This document shows, one piece after another, positions 1 to 9,200 of a stretch of 64,000 nucleotides of DNA. The stretch is from CAYHCE01 sp964355015. Its GTDB lineage: Bacteria > Cyanobacteriota > Cyanobacteriia > PCC-6307 > Cyanobiaceae. Every line of letters starts with the position of its first letter. Within the stretch, counting starts at the first letter, position 1. The position numbers were made by a program, and so were the translations under genes. The notes beneath the pieces were generated by a model. That model did not search any database. It saw only the letters and a program-made list of their open reading frames with translations, and was not told the origin of the DNA. The stretch spans positions 11,356 to 75,355 of the forward strand of contig CAYHCE010000017.1 in the NCBI GenBank assembly GCA_964355015.1, written 5' to 3'.

Positions 1-1
1 G

Positions 2-778
2 CTGCTCAAGATGGGCGGCTATGCCTTGCTGCGCTTCAACGTTCAGATGTTGCCGGAGGCCCATCTGCAGCTGGCGCCGGCCCTGGTGGTGCTGGGCATC
101 GTCAACATCATCTACGGGGCCTTGAATGCCTTTGCCCAGGACAACGTCAAGCGCCGGATCGCCTGCAGCTCCGTGAGTCACATGGGCTTCGTGCTGCTGG
201 GCATCGGCGCCATCGATGCGCTCGGCATGAGCGGGGCGATGCTGCAGATGATCAGCCACGGCCTGATCGCCGCCTCGATGTTCTTCGTCACCGGGGTGTT
301 CTACGAACGCACCAAGACCCTCTCGATTCCCAACATGGGCGGCCTGGCCAAGGTGCTGCCGATCACCTTCGCCTTCTTCCTGGCCAGCTCGCTCGCTTCG
401 CTGGCCCTGCCGGGCATGAGCGGTTTCGTCAGCGAGATCACGGTCTTCCTGGGCATCACCGCCAACGAAGGCTTCACCACCGGCTTCCGTGTGATCACCG
501 TTGTCCTGGCCGCCATCGGCCTCGTGCTGACGCCCGTCTATCTGCTCTCGCTCTGCCGGCGGGTGTTCTTCGGTCCCCGTATCCCGGCCCTGGCCGTGGT
601 GGGTGACATGAAGCCCAGGGAACTGGTGATCGGCCTCTGCCTGCTGGTGCCCACACTGGCGATCGGCTTCTGGCCCCGCCTGGCGATCGATTTCTACGGC
701 GCCACCACCACGGCGCTCGCCCAGCAGCTGGCCAGCCACACTGCGCTGGCGTTCGGTCGGCTTCCCGCTCTCGGCTGA
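2..778 (+). CDS. ndhD: NAD(P)H-quinone oxidoreductase subunit 4 (NdhD), C-terminal part
   Basis: This is the last 258 residues of a membrane subunit of the NDH-1 complex; the start lies before the window. NdhD is one of the antiporter-like proton-pumping subunits of the thylakoid complex used in respiration and cyclic electron flow. The visible part has many hydrophobic helices and the family segments GALNAFAQDNVKRRIACSS (residues about 40-58 of the fragment) and HMGFVLLG, typical of the NuoM/NdhD family. Which NdhD paralogue (respiratory or CO2-uptake type) cannot be told from the fragment. It reads into the M3 peptidase gene after 56 bp on the same strand. Confidence 0.93.
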   Translation: MLKMGGYALLRFNVQMLPEAHLQLAPALVVLGIVNIIYGALNAFAQDNVKRRIACSSVSHMGFVLLGIGAIDALGMSGAMLQMISHGLIAASMFFVTGVFYERTKTLSIPNMGGLAKVLPITFAFFLASSLASLALPGMSGFVSEITVFLGITANEGFTTGFRVITVVLAAIGLVLTPVYLLSLCRRVFFGPRIPALAVVGDMKPRELVIGLCLLVPTLAIGFWPRLAIDFYGATTTALAQQLASHTALAFGRLPALG

Positions 779-834
779 ACCGCGGCCTCCGCTTCGATCG
801 GCTGGAATGGGACCACACCCCGCTGGTCCTGTCC

Positions 835-3078
835 ATGAGCGCCCCAGTCAGCGTCGTCTCCGCCAGCACCGCCAGCCTCGCTCCTCCCGGTCCGGGGCCG
901 CTGCTGGCGGGAGAAGGCCTGCCGGAATTCCCGGCCATCGGCCCCGAGCAGGTGCGCTGCCAGATTCCCCTGCTGCTCGAGGAGCTCAACGGCGGCCTCA
1001 CCGGGCTGGAGCAGCAGCTCGAGGCCGCCCTGGCCGGCTCCGACCCCCTGCGCTGGGAGCAGGTGATGGACCCACTGCAGCGGCTGGGGGAACGGCTGCA
1101 CTGGAGCTGGGGGGTGGTGAGCCATCTCAACGGCGTCTGCAACAGCCCCGAGCTGCGGGAGGCCCACCAGAGCCAGCAGGCGGCCGTGGTGGCCTTCGGC
1201 AACCGGGCCGGCCAGAGCCGCAGCCTCTACCGGGCCCTCGAGCGCCTGCGGCAGCAGCACACCACCGCCGCCCCCGGCAGCACTCTGCGGCTCGATGCCG
1301 CCCAGGAGCGCATCCTCACCGCCGAGCTGCGTGACATGCAGCTTCGCGGCGTGGCCCTCGAGGGCACGACCCAGACGGACTTCAACACCGCCAGCCAGGA
1401 ACTGGCCGAACTCTCCACCCGCTTCGGCAACCACGTGCTGGATGCCACCAACGGCTGGACCCTGACCCTTCGCAACCCAGAGGAGGTGGACGGTCTGCCG
1501 GCCAGCCTGCGGGAGCTGCTGGCCCAGGCCGCCCGCGCCGGAGGCCTCACCGCGGCGGACGGCAGCGAGGCCAGCGCCGAGCGGGGCCCCTGGCTGCTGG
1601 GCCTGGACATGCCCCGCTACTTTCCCTTCCTGAAGTACAGCCGCCGCCGCGATCTGCGCGAGCGGGCCTACAAGGCTCACGTCAGCCGGGCCTCGGGCGG
1701 TGAGCACGACAACGCACCCCTGATCGAGCGCATCCTCACCCTGAAACGGGAGCAGGCCCGGCGGCTGGGTTACGCCAGCTGGGCCGAGGTCAGCCTGGCC
1801 ACGAAGATGGCCGACTCCGTGGCGGCGGTGGAGCGGCTGCTCGAGGATCTGCGCCAGGCCGCCTATCCGGCAGCCGAGCGGGAGCTGCAGGCCCTGCGCG
1901 ACTGCGCCGCCCGCCATGGGGCGGAGGAGGCCGCCGATCTGCGCCCCTGGGACGTGAGCTTCTGGGCTGAGGTTCTGCGCCGGGAGAGCTTCGATCTCGA
2001 CAGCGAGGCGCTGCGCCCCTGGTTTCCCCTGCCCCGCGTGCTCGATGGCCTGTTCGCCCTCTGTGGCCGCCTGTTCGGCATCCGCATCGAGGCCGCCGAC
2101 GGCCAGGCGCCGATCTGGCATCCGGACGTGCGCTTCTTCCGGGTGCTCGACGGGGCCAGCGGCGCCCCGATCGCCGCCTTCTACCTCGACCCCTACAGCC
2201 GTCCGGGCAGCAAGCGCGGCGGGGCCTGGATGGACGACTGCCTCGGCCGTTCGATCGACGCCCATGGCCGTCCCGTGCTGCCGGTGGCCTACCTCGTCTG
2301 CAACCAGAGCCCGCCGGTCGGCGACACCCCCAGCCTGATGACCTTCGAGGAGGTGGAGACCCTCTTCCACGAGTTCGGCCATGGCCTCCAGCACATGCTC
2401 ACCACGGTGGAGCGGCCCCAGGCGGCCGGCATCAACCACGTGGAGTGGGATGCGGTGGAGTTGCCGAGCCAGTTCATGGAGAACTGGTGCTACGACCGTG
2501 CCACCCTGCTGGGCATGGCCCATCACTGGCAGAGCGGCGTGCCGCTGCCGGAGGCCGAGTTCCGCAAGCTGCTGGCGGCCCGCACCTTCATGGGCGGCAG
2601 CGCCACCCTGCGCCAGGTGCACTTCGCCCTGGTGGATCTGCGGCTGCACAGCCAGTGGGAATCGGGCGCCGGCCTGAGCCCCGAACAGCTGCGGCGGCAG
2701 ATCGCCGCCACCACCACGGTCCTGCCGCCGATCCCGGAGGACGCCTTCCTCTGCGCCTTCGGCCATATCTTCGCCGGCGGCTACGCGGCTGGGTACTACT
2801 CCTACAAATGGGCCCAGGTGCTCAGCGCCGACGCCTTCAGCGCCTTTGAGGAGGTGGGACTGGAGGACGAGGAGCAGGTGCGGCTCACCGGTCGCCGCTT
2901 CCGCGACACCGTGCTCGCTCTCGGCGGCAGCCGCAGTCCGGCCGAGGTGTTCGAGGCCTTCCGGGGCCGACAGCCCTCGCCGGAGGCGCTGATCCGCCAC
3001 TCCGGCCTGGAGCCGCTGGCAGGGGTCAGGGCCGCAGCAGCTCCCGCTGCAGGATCGTCAGGGAGCGGGGCTCGCTGA
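835..3078 (+). CDS. prlC: M3 family oligopeptidase (oligopeptidase A-like)
   Basis: A 747-residue cytosolic zinc metallopeptidase that cleaves short peptides. The zinc-binding motif HEFGH is at residues 512-516, with the expected downstream Glu region (VEWDAVELPSQFMENW) about 25 residues later. Size and layout fit thimet/oligopeptidase A enzymes. No signal peptide is seen. The ATG at 835 gives a short unstructured N-terminus before the first family-like segment. The 3' end overlaps the oppositely oriented hydrolase gene by 53 bp, so the last 17 codons are antisense to that gene's end. Confidence 0.93.
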   Translation: MSAPVSVVSASTASLAPPGPGPLLAGEGLPEFPAIGPEQVRCQIPLLLEELNGGLTGLEQQLEAALAGSDPLRWEQVMDPLQRLGERLHWSWGVVSHLNGVCNSPELREAHQSQQAAVVAFGNRAGQSRSLYRALERLRQQHTTAAPGSTLRLDAAQERILTAELRDMQLRGVALEGTTQTDFNTASQELAELSTRFGNHVLDATNGWTLTLRNPEEVDGLPASLRELLAQAARAGGLTAADGSEASAERGPWLLGLDMPRYFPFLKYSRRRDLRERAYKAHVSRASGGEHDNAPLIERILTLKREQARRLGYASWAEVSLATKMADSVAAVERLLEDLRQAAYPAAERELQALRDCAARHGAEEAADLRPWDVSFWAEVLRRESFDLDSEALRPWFPLPRVLDGLFALCGRLFGIRIEAADGQAPIWHPDVRFFRVLDGASGAPIAAFYLDPYSRPGSKRGGAWMDDCLGRSIDAHGRPVLPVAYLVCNQSPPVGDTPSLMTFEEVETLFHEFGHGLQHMLTTVERPQAAGINHVEWDAVELPSQFMENWCYDRATLLGMAHHWQSGVPLPEAEFRKLLAARTFMGGSATLRQVHFALVDLRLHSQWESGAGLSPEQLRRQIAATTTVLPPIPEDAFLCAFGHIFAGGYAAGYYSYKWAQVLSADAFSAFEEVGLEDEEQVRLTGRRFRDTVLALGGSRSPAEVFEAFRGRQPSPEALIRHSGLEPLAGVRAAAAPAAGSSGSGAR

Positions 3079-3640
3079 ACACGTTCTGGTGCTGCCAGAC
3101 CGGCAGGGGCCGGCAGGGGCCCAGCGGCAGCACCGCCTTCCAGCCCGGCACAACCACCTGGTCGGTGGGGCAGTAGTAGCTGTGGCAGTCCACCGTCTCC
3201 AGGGTGCTCAGGTCGCCGTTCAGGCGCCGGAGCAGAGGGCTGCCCAGTTTGAGGTCGGCGATGCCGCCCAGCAGCCAGCCGGGCCAGGGCTGGGCCGTGA
3301 TCGTGCCCCGCTGCGGACTGGCCACGCTGATGAAGCGCCGGGTGCGCCGGTGCCCCCCCAGCAGCTGGATCCAGCAGCGAGCGATCACACCGCCCATCGA
3401 GAACCCCAGCAGATCGATCGCCTGATCGGGCCCGAAGGCGGCCTCGATCGCCTCCCCCAGCCGTTCGGCCAGGGGCAGCATCCGCGTGGCGCCGAGCCGG
3501 TGGGGCAGATGGGGGATCAGCAGGGGATCGCGGGCTCCCGCCAGGGTCTGGCGCAGCCGGTTGAACAGGCGGGGGCTGTCCCACAACCCATGCACCAGCA
3601 CCAGCGGCGGGTAGGTGACCGTGGTCGTCAGCATGGTCAT
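3026..3640 (-). CDS. Alpha/beta hydrolase, lipase/EstA-like
   Basis: A 204-residue single-domain alpha/beta hydrolase. It begins with the strand-turn LVLVHGLWDSP (oxyanion-hole HG, residues 13-23) and has the nucleophile elbow GFSMGG with Ser81. The C-terminal His is probably in WQHQNVFSEP. This resembles cyanobacterial proteins annotated as lipase or triacylglycerol-lipase-like; the substrate is unknown. The ATG overlaps the folB stop codon in an ATGA arrangement, so it is the last gene of the tamB-to-hydrolase operon. The 3' end runs 53 bp into the M3 peptidase gene. Confidence 0.85.
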   Translation of the reverse strand: MTMLTTTVTYPPLVLVHGLWDSPRLFNRLRQTLAGARDPLLIPHLPHRLGATRMLPLAERLGEAIEAAFGPDQAIDLLGFSMGGVIARCWIQLLGGHRRTRRFISVASPQRGTITAQPWPGWLLGGIADLKLGSPLLRRLNGDLSTLETVDCHSYYCPTDQVVVPGWKAVLPLGPCRPLPVWQHQNVFSEPRSLTILQRELLRP

Positions 3641-4020
3641 CGCGGTTCCGCCGCGGGGCCGCGATGGCGCCAGCGTTCGACGCTCACCCTGCCGCCGAAG
3701 CCCGGCAGCGGCGCCGCGCACTTGGTGAGCTCGATCCGCTGCGGCACGGGCCCGTAGAGCTGCTCGAGCCGGTCCATCAGCCGTTCGGCGTAGTGCTCGA
3801 GCGTGAGGCAGCGCAGCTCGCGGGAGAGGGCCTGCAGGGCGGTGATGGCGCAGCCGTAGTCGAGGCTCAGGCCCAGGTCGTCGCTGCGGCCGGCGGGGCC
3901 GAGGTCGTGCCAGAGGCTGAGGTCGAGCTCGAACCACTGGCCCAGCTGCCGCTCCCGCTCCAGCACGCCCACATGGGCCCAGAGCCGCAGCCCCCTGACA
4001 TGGATCGCATCCCCGCTCAC
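3637..4020 (-). CDS. folB: Dihydroneopterin aldolase
   Basis: A 127-residue enzyme of folate synthesis that converts dihydroneopterin to 6-hydroxymethyl-dihydropterin and glycolaldehyde. The N-terminus IHVRGLRLWAHVGVLERER matches the FolB pattern, with the conserved Glu in GVLERE and a later DYG segment (LSLDYGCAI), then LTLEHYAERL and the ELTKCAAPLPGF end with the conserved Lys. The chosen start is GTG at 4020, because it gives normal length and overlaps the proA stop codon (GTGA). The stop overlaps the start of the hydrolase gene. Confidence 0.92.
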   Translation of the reverse strand: MSGDAIHVRGLRLWAHVGVLERERQLGQWFELDLSLWHDLGPAGRSDDLGLSLDYGCAITALQALSRELRCLTLEHYAERLMDRLEQLYGPVPQRIELTKCAAPLPGFGGRVSVERWRHRGPAAEPR

Positions 4021-5327
4021 AGCGGCAGCGAGCGGTGGCTGAACCGACGCGTACCCGCGGCATAGTCGGCGGCGATGTGGCCCTCGCCTCGCAGGCGATA
4101 GCGATAGGTGACCAGACCTTCCAACCCCACCGGCCCCCGGGGCGGCAGGGTCTGGGTGCTGATGCCCACTTCGGCGCCGAAGCCGTAGCGGAAGCCGTCG
4201 GCGAAGCGGGTGGAGCAGTTGAGGTACACGCCGGCGCTGTCCACGGCCCGCAGAAAACGCTCCCCCGTGTCGGGATTCGTGCTGCAGAGGGCGTCGGTGT
4301 GGCGGGAGCCATAGCGGGCGATGTGCGCCAGGGCCTCCTCCAGGCTGCCCACCACCTTCACCGCCAGGATCAGGTCGGAGTACTCGGTGCTCCAGTCGGC
4401 CTCGCTGGCGGCGCTGGCCACGCCCAGGGCGCACGCTTCCGGATCGCCGCGCAGCTCGACCCCGGCGGCCCGGAAGGCCGCGATCGCGGCCGGCAGGAAG
4501 GCAGGGGCGATCTCCCGGTGCACCAGCAGGGTCTCGATGGCGTTGCAGGCCGCCGGATACTGAGTCTTGCTGTCGATCGCCACCCGCAGCGCGAGCTCCG
4601 CGTCCACCTCCCGGTCCACGACCAGATGGCAGATGCCGTCGGCATGGCCCAGCACCGGAATGCGGGTGTTGTCCTGGATGAAGCGCACCAGCTCGTTGGA
4701 GCCCCGCGGAATGATCAGGTCCACCAGTCCGTCGAGCCTGAGCAGGGCCAGGCTCTCCTGGCGGGAGCTGAGCAGGGCCAGGGCCTGTGGGTCCACGGCG
4801 CTGCCGGCCAGTCCCTGCTGCAGGGCCGCCAGGATCGCCGCGCAGCTGTGGCTGGCTTCCCGGCCCCCCTTGAGCAGGGCGCCGTTGCCGGAGCGGATCG
4901 CCAGGGAGGCGATCTGCATCACGGCGTCGGGCCGTGCCTCGAAGATCACGCCCAGCACGCCGAGCGGCACGGTGACCCGCTCCAGCACCAGCCCCGTGTC
5001 GAGTTCGGTGTGGAGCTGGCGGCGTCCGAGCGGATCGGGCAGCCGGGCCACCTGGCGCACCCCTTCGATCGCCGCCGCCAGCTTGGCCGCGTCGAGCTTG
5101 AGCCGTGCCAGCAGGGCCGGAGCCAGCTGCTGCTCCAGTGCCGCCTCCAGATCGCGGCGGTTCGCCGTCAGGATCGCCTCGGCGTCGGCCGCCAGGGCAG
5201 TGGCCATCGCTTCGACGGCCGCCCGGCGTTCGGCATCGCTGCACTGAGCCAGCGCCATGGCCGCCCGGCGCACGCCGGCGGCCCGCTGCAGCAGCTCCGG
5301 GCTGGGATCGGGAAGGGTGGATGCCAT
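4017..5327 (-). CDS. proA: Glutamate-5-semialdehyde dehydrogenase (gamma-glutamyl phosphate reductase)
   Basis: A 436-residue NADPH-dependent reductase, second step of proline synthesis, aldehyde dehydrogenase superfamily. The active-site cysteine is Cys261 in the family motif PAACNAIET. The segments RSGNGALLKGGREA and LIIPRGSN are also typical. The ATG at 5327 was chosen because the encoded N-terminus MASTLPDPSPELL fits the usual length. Two upstream in-frame ATGs (5336 and 5339) are possible, and the one at 5339 would overlap the sugar kinase stop as ATGA. The gene is the third of a five-gene minus-strand operon. Confidence 0.94.
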   Translation of the reverse strand: MASTLPDPSPELLQRAAGVRRAAMALAQCSDAERRAAVEAMATALAADAEAILTANRRDLEAALEQQLAPALLARLKLDAAKLAAAIEGVRQVARLPDPLGRRQLHTELDTGLVLERVTVPLGVLGVIFEARPDAVMQIASLAIRSGNGALLKGGREASHSCAAILAALQQGLAGSAVDPQALALLSSRQESLALLRLDGLVDLIIPRGSNELVRFIQDNTRIPVLGHADGICHLVVDREVDAELALRVAIDSKTQYPAACNAIETLLVHREIAPAFLPAAIAAFRAAGVELRGDPEACALGVASAASEADWSTEYSDLILAVKVVGSLEEALAHIARYGSRHTDALCSTNPDTGERFLRAVDSAGVYLNCSTRFADGFRYGFGAEVGISTQTLPPRGPVGLEGLVTYRYRLRGEGHIAADYAAGTRRFSHRSLPL

Positions 5328-5335
5328 GCCGCCCA

Positions 5336-6274
5336 TCATCCCAGCCGATCCAGGGCGAGCCGGCAGGCTCCCAGCCGGCCGGCGCCGTTGCCCAGCGTGC
5401 AGCGCTGGATCTCCAGGCCTTCCCGGCTCACCGCCAGCACCCGCTGCTCCACTTCCTGCCACACCGCCGGCAGGAAGTGGTGGCAGGCGCCGCTCAGTCC
5501 GCCGCCGATCAGCACCCGTTCCGGCGTGAGCACGTAGAGCAGGGAACTGAGCCCGATGCCGAGCCAGCGTCCGTACGCCTGCCACACCGCCAGGGCCTGC
5601 GGGTCACCGGCGTCGGCCCGCCGGCAGAGTTCGGCCGGCTCCAGCGGACTGAGGCGCCCGAGACCGCCGATGCTGCAGAACTGTTCGAGGGATCCCCGAT
5701 TGCCGCTGCGGCAGGGCGGACCCTCCGGGTCGACGCAGATCAGACCCGGCTCGGCCGCGGCTCCGCCGTGGCCGGTGAACAGCGTTCCCCCGAGCAGCAC
5801 GCCTCCGCCCACCCCCGTTCCCAGGGTGAGCAGCAGCACATCGCGGCAGCCCCGGGCCCCGCCGGCCCAGGCTTCGCCGAGCAGGGCGCAGTTGGCATCG
5901 TTGCCGAGGGTGACCCGCCTGCCCAGCTGGGGTTCGAGCCAGTCGGCCAGGGGCACGTCCCGCCAGCCCGGCAGGTTGATCGAGAGGCGCGCCACCCGGC
6001 CGGCCGCGTCCACCGGTCCGGGCAGACCGATGCCCACCCGCAGGGCCCGCCGCTGCGGATCGACCGCCTCGATCACCTCCATCAGAGCCAGGCTCACGGC
6101 ACCGGGCATCGCCGGCCGGGGCGTGGGCCGTTCCCGTTCCGCCAGGCAGTGGCCCTCGGCATCGAAGCGGCCGGCCTTGATCGCTGTGCCGCCCAGGTCC
6201 ACGCCGATCACTTCTCCAGAGGGCCCGCCATTCGGCGCGGCTGGGGAGGGGCCGGTGTCGGTCGGTGGGGTCAT
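5336..6274 (-). CDS. ROK family sugar kinase (glucokinase-like)
   Basis: A 312-residue ATP-dependent sugar kinase-like protein. The phosphate loop is GVDLGGTAIKAG (residues 24-35), the sugar/catalytic motif is LGNDANCALLGE with Asp126, and the adenosine segment is LTLGTGVGGG. The family's zinc-site region reads GGAAAEPGL...PPCRSGNRGSLE. The usual His is Leu178, and two of the usual three Cys are Ser190 and Ser195, leaving only Cys188. The zinc site is therefore probably lost, although the catalytic residues are kept. Glucose is the likely substrate, but this is inferred. It follows tamB after 6 bp. Confidence 0.88.
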   Translation of the reverse strand: MTPPTDTGPSPAAPNGGPSGEVIGVDLGGTAIKAGRFDAEGHCLAERERPTPRPAMPGAVSLALMEVIEAVDPQRRALRVGIGLPGPVDAAGRVARLSINLPGWRDVPLADWLEPQLGRRVTLGNDANCALLGEAWAGGARGCRDVLLLTLGTGVGGGVLLGGTLFTGHGGAAAEPGLICVDPEGPPCRSGNRGSLEQFCSIGGLGRLSPLEPAELCRRADAGDPQALAVWQAYGRWLGIGLSSLLYVLTPERVLIGGGLSGACHHFLPAVWQEVEQRVLAVSREGLEIQRCTLGNGAGRLGACRLALDRLG

Positions 6275-6280
6275 GGCGGA

Positions 6281-9200
6281 TCAGAACCGGAAGAACAGCT
6301 GCAGCTGGGTCTGCCAGCGGCCCTCGGTGTCGAAGGACCCCTGCAGCCCCAGGGTGTCGCTCGCCTGGTAGCGGAGGGTGAGCTGGGGGGGGATGTCGCT
6401 GCGGTTCGGGGCAGCCAGCACCGAGAAGTTGAAGCGCTCGGTGATGTCCAGGCCCAGTTCGGAGCCCAGCACCAGCTGCGCCGGGATCCGCCGGGAGAGG
6501 TTCTGAGGGGTCTGGCTTTGCGCCGGGGCGAAGAAGGTGGGATAGAGGGCGAAGCTGACCCGCTGGCCGAAGGCATTGCTGAGGGTGCTCACCAGAGGGG
6601 AGAGCAGCGACTGGCCCACGACGGTGGCCAGGGCGGCGGTGGCGCTGCCACCGCTCAGACCGGCCAGGGAGTTGCCGCCGATCAGGGCCACCAGCCGGTC
6701 CTGAGGGAGGGGAGGGGTGCTGCGGATCTGGATCGATTCGGCGATCCGGTCCGCCGGACCGCTGACGGTGACCACCACCTTGATCAGGTTCAGCTGGTCG
6801 AGGGGCGTGTAGCCGCCGCGCAGGTCGAGGTCGTTGATGGGGCCGCGGTCCTGCCCCACGTTGAGGCTGTCGGACACGCGGGTGCGCAGGGCGATGTCCA
6901 CGTAGGGAACCAGACCGAGCGAGGGGGTGAACACCGCCACGTTCGGGGCGTCCGGGTCGAGGGTGAACGTGGTGGTGAACAGGCTCAGCCGCCCTCCCCG
7001 CAGCCGCACCACCCCGCTGGCCCGCAGGGAAGGGTCGATGCGGCCGTTGAGGGTGAGATTGCCGCCGGTGCTGAAGCTCGCCACCGGCGGCACCACCACC
7101 TGCAGGTCGGGCCCGAGGCTGAGGCGCAGGTCGCTGAGCTGCAGGTAGGGGAAGTTCGGCACGGCCTGGCGCAGGGCCAGGCCGGTGGAGCTCTCCACCT
7201 CCGGCCCGAGCAGCACCAGGGGCTGGCGGAAATCCCATTTCTCCTCCACCAGCCGCTGCACCGGAACCGGCTGCGGAACGCCCTCGCCGTCGGTGCGGGC
7301 CAGGGTGCCGGGCTGGCCGTTGATCGTGCCCTTGCTGATCTTCAGCTGGCCCGTCAGCCGGGGGCTGAGCAGGCTGCCCTGCAGCTCCAGCTTGCCGTCG
7401 GTGAGGGCGTTGAGCCTTGGCACGGTGATCCGGGCCTGGCGCACCTCCATCCGCAGGGGTTTCGTCTGCGGCGTTGGTCGGAACAGGCCCAGGCCCCCGC
7501 TGGCCGTGAGCTCCCCCTTCTCGCCCATGCGGGCGCTGAACTCCTGCACCAGAAGTTCCTGGAAATCGAACAGAACCGTGGCATTGAGCTGGCGCACCTC
7601 CTGGCCCGCCAGCACCAGTTCCGCGTCGCGGAAGCGCAGAAAGCCGTTGGCCTCCGGGCTCAGCAGGCTGCCGCGCATCAGCAGCTCCAGGTCGGTGCTG
7701 CCTTTGTTCCACTTCAGCCCGCCGCGCACCAGGTTGGCGAGGAAGCGGAGGCCGTCGCCCCGGCTGGAGAGGCGCAGCTTCAACCCTTCTCTGGACGGGT
7801 CGAGGGGGACTTCGCCATTGAGATCGACGCTGCCGCTCGCCCCTTCGCTCTGCAGCGACGCCTTCACGGCCAGGGTCTCCCCCTCCAGACGCACCAGCGC
7901 CTCCTCCATCCGCAGGGGCGTGCCGTTGAGGCTGGCCTGCCGCAGGCTGAGGCGGGTGCGGAAGGCGGTGTCGCGAACCTTGCGGCCCGCGGCGCCGAGC
8001 CGGTAGCTTCCCTCCAGGTCGAGGCCGCCCCGCAGGCTGTCGGGCACGGGCGTGAGCAGGGCCAGCAGGGCCAGCGGCAGGTTCCCCAGGCTGAAGCTGC
8101 CGCGCCCGCCCTGCAGCGGTCCCTCCAGCCGCAGCGTGAACGGATCGAGCTGCAGGGCCCGGTCGCGGTCGTCCTGCTTGAGCCAGAGGTGTCCCCTGGC
8201 CGCCAGATCCAGGTTCAGGGCCGCCAGCCGCGGCCCGTTCAGGCCCAGATCGATGTCCACCAGGCCCCGCAGGTCCTGGGGACGGAAGCGGGCCGCTGGT
8301 GCGGCCGCCACACCGAACTGCTCCACCCGCCGGCGGGCGGCGGCGAGGGCCTGCAGCTGGCCGTCGAGGCTGCCGCCGAGGGTGTCGATGAACAGCTCGC
8401 CCAGATCGCTGGCGCGTCCGGAAGGCTCTGGGGGTTGCCCCCGCCAGAGCGGCACCGCCTCGGCGAGCTGCTGGAACAGTTCGAGGGGCAGGTTGCGGCC
8501 CTCGATCCGGCTGCGCAGGGGACCACCACGGCGCCCATCGGCGCTGAGCGCCACGCTGCCGCCCGCGAGGGGGCGCAGCCTGCCCCTGAGCTGGTAGACC
8601 CCACCGCGATAGCGGCCCGACGCCGTCAGAGCGCGTCCACGCACCCCCAGCCACACCGGCTGGCTCACGGCCACCTCGCCCTGCATCGCCAGGGGCTGCA
8701 GCTCCAGGAGGCCCCGACCGCTCAGGCTCCCCCCCAGCGGCTGGGGACGGGGGGGTTGCCCGAGGGTCAGCTGCAGGCCCTCCAGGGGCAACTGACGTGC
8801 CTGCCAGCGGTAGCGCCGGGCGGTGCCGTCGAAGGCGAGCACGCCCCGGCGGCGGCGCAGTTCCGCCTGCAGGGGCAGCCAGTTCGGAGCCAGCCGCGCC
8901 TGGAGCGTGCCCGGTACTCCAGGTGCTCGGGAGGTGAGGCGCAGGTCCCCGCCGCCCGCGCCCCGCGAGGCTAGCCGGCCTTCCCAGCGCTCCCGCAGCT
9001 GCAGCGGCCCGCTGCCGGGGTCGCTCACGTTCAGGGACAGGTCGGGGCGCAGGGAGGCCAGCGGCCCGCTCAGGCGACCCCGGGCGCTGAGCTCTCCGAA
9101 CAGGGTCACGCCGAGCAGGGGGCCGATCCGCGCCAGCCGGTAGGGGCGCAGCTCGAGATCGAGGGCCAGATCGCCTGCCACCAGACCCCGACGTTTCTGC

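Noticed and set aside
694..3000. 768-residue minus-strand frame opposite the M3 peptidase
   Set aside because: No domain pattern and His/Gln/Ala bias; the plus strand has HEFGH and full family length.
5105..8974. Very long open frame on the plus strand opposite proA, the ROK kinase and tamB
   Set aside because: Gln/Ala/Gly/His-rich composition without domains, typical of the antisense of high-GC genes; the minus strand carries clear families.
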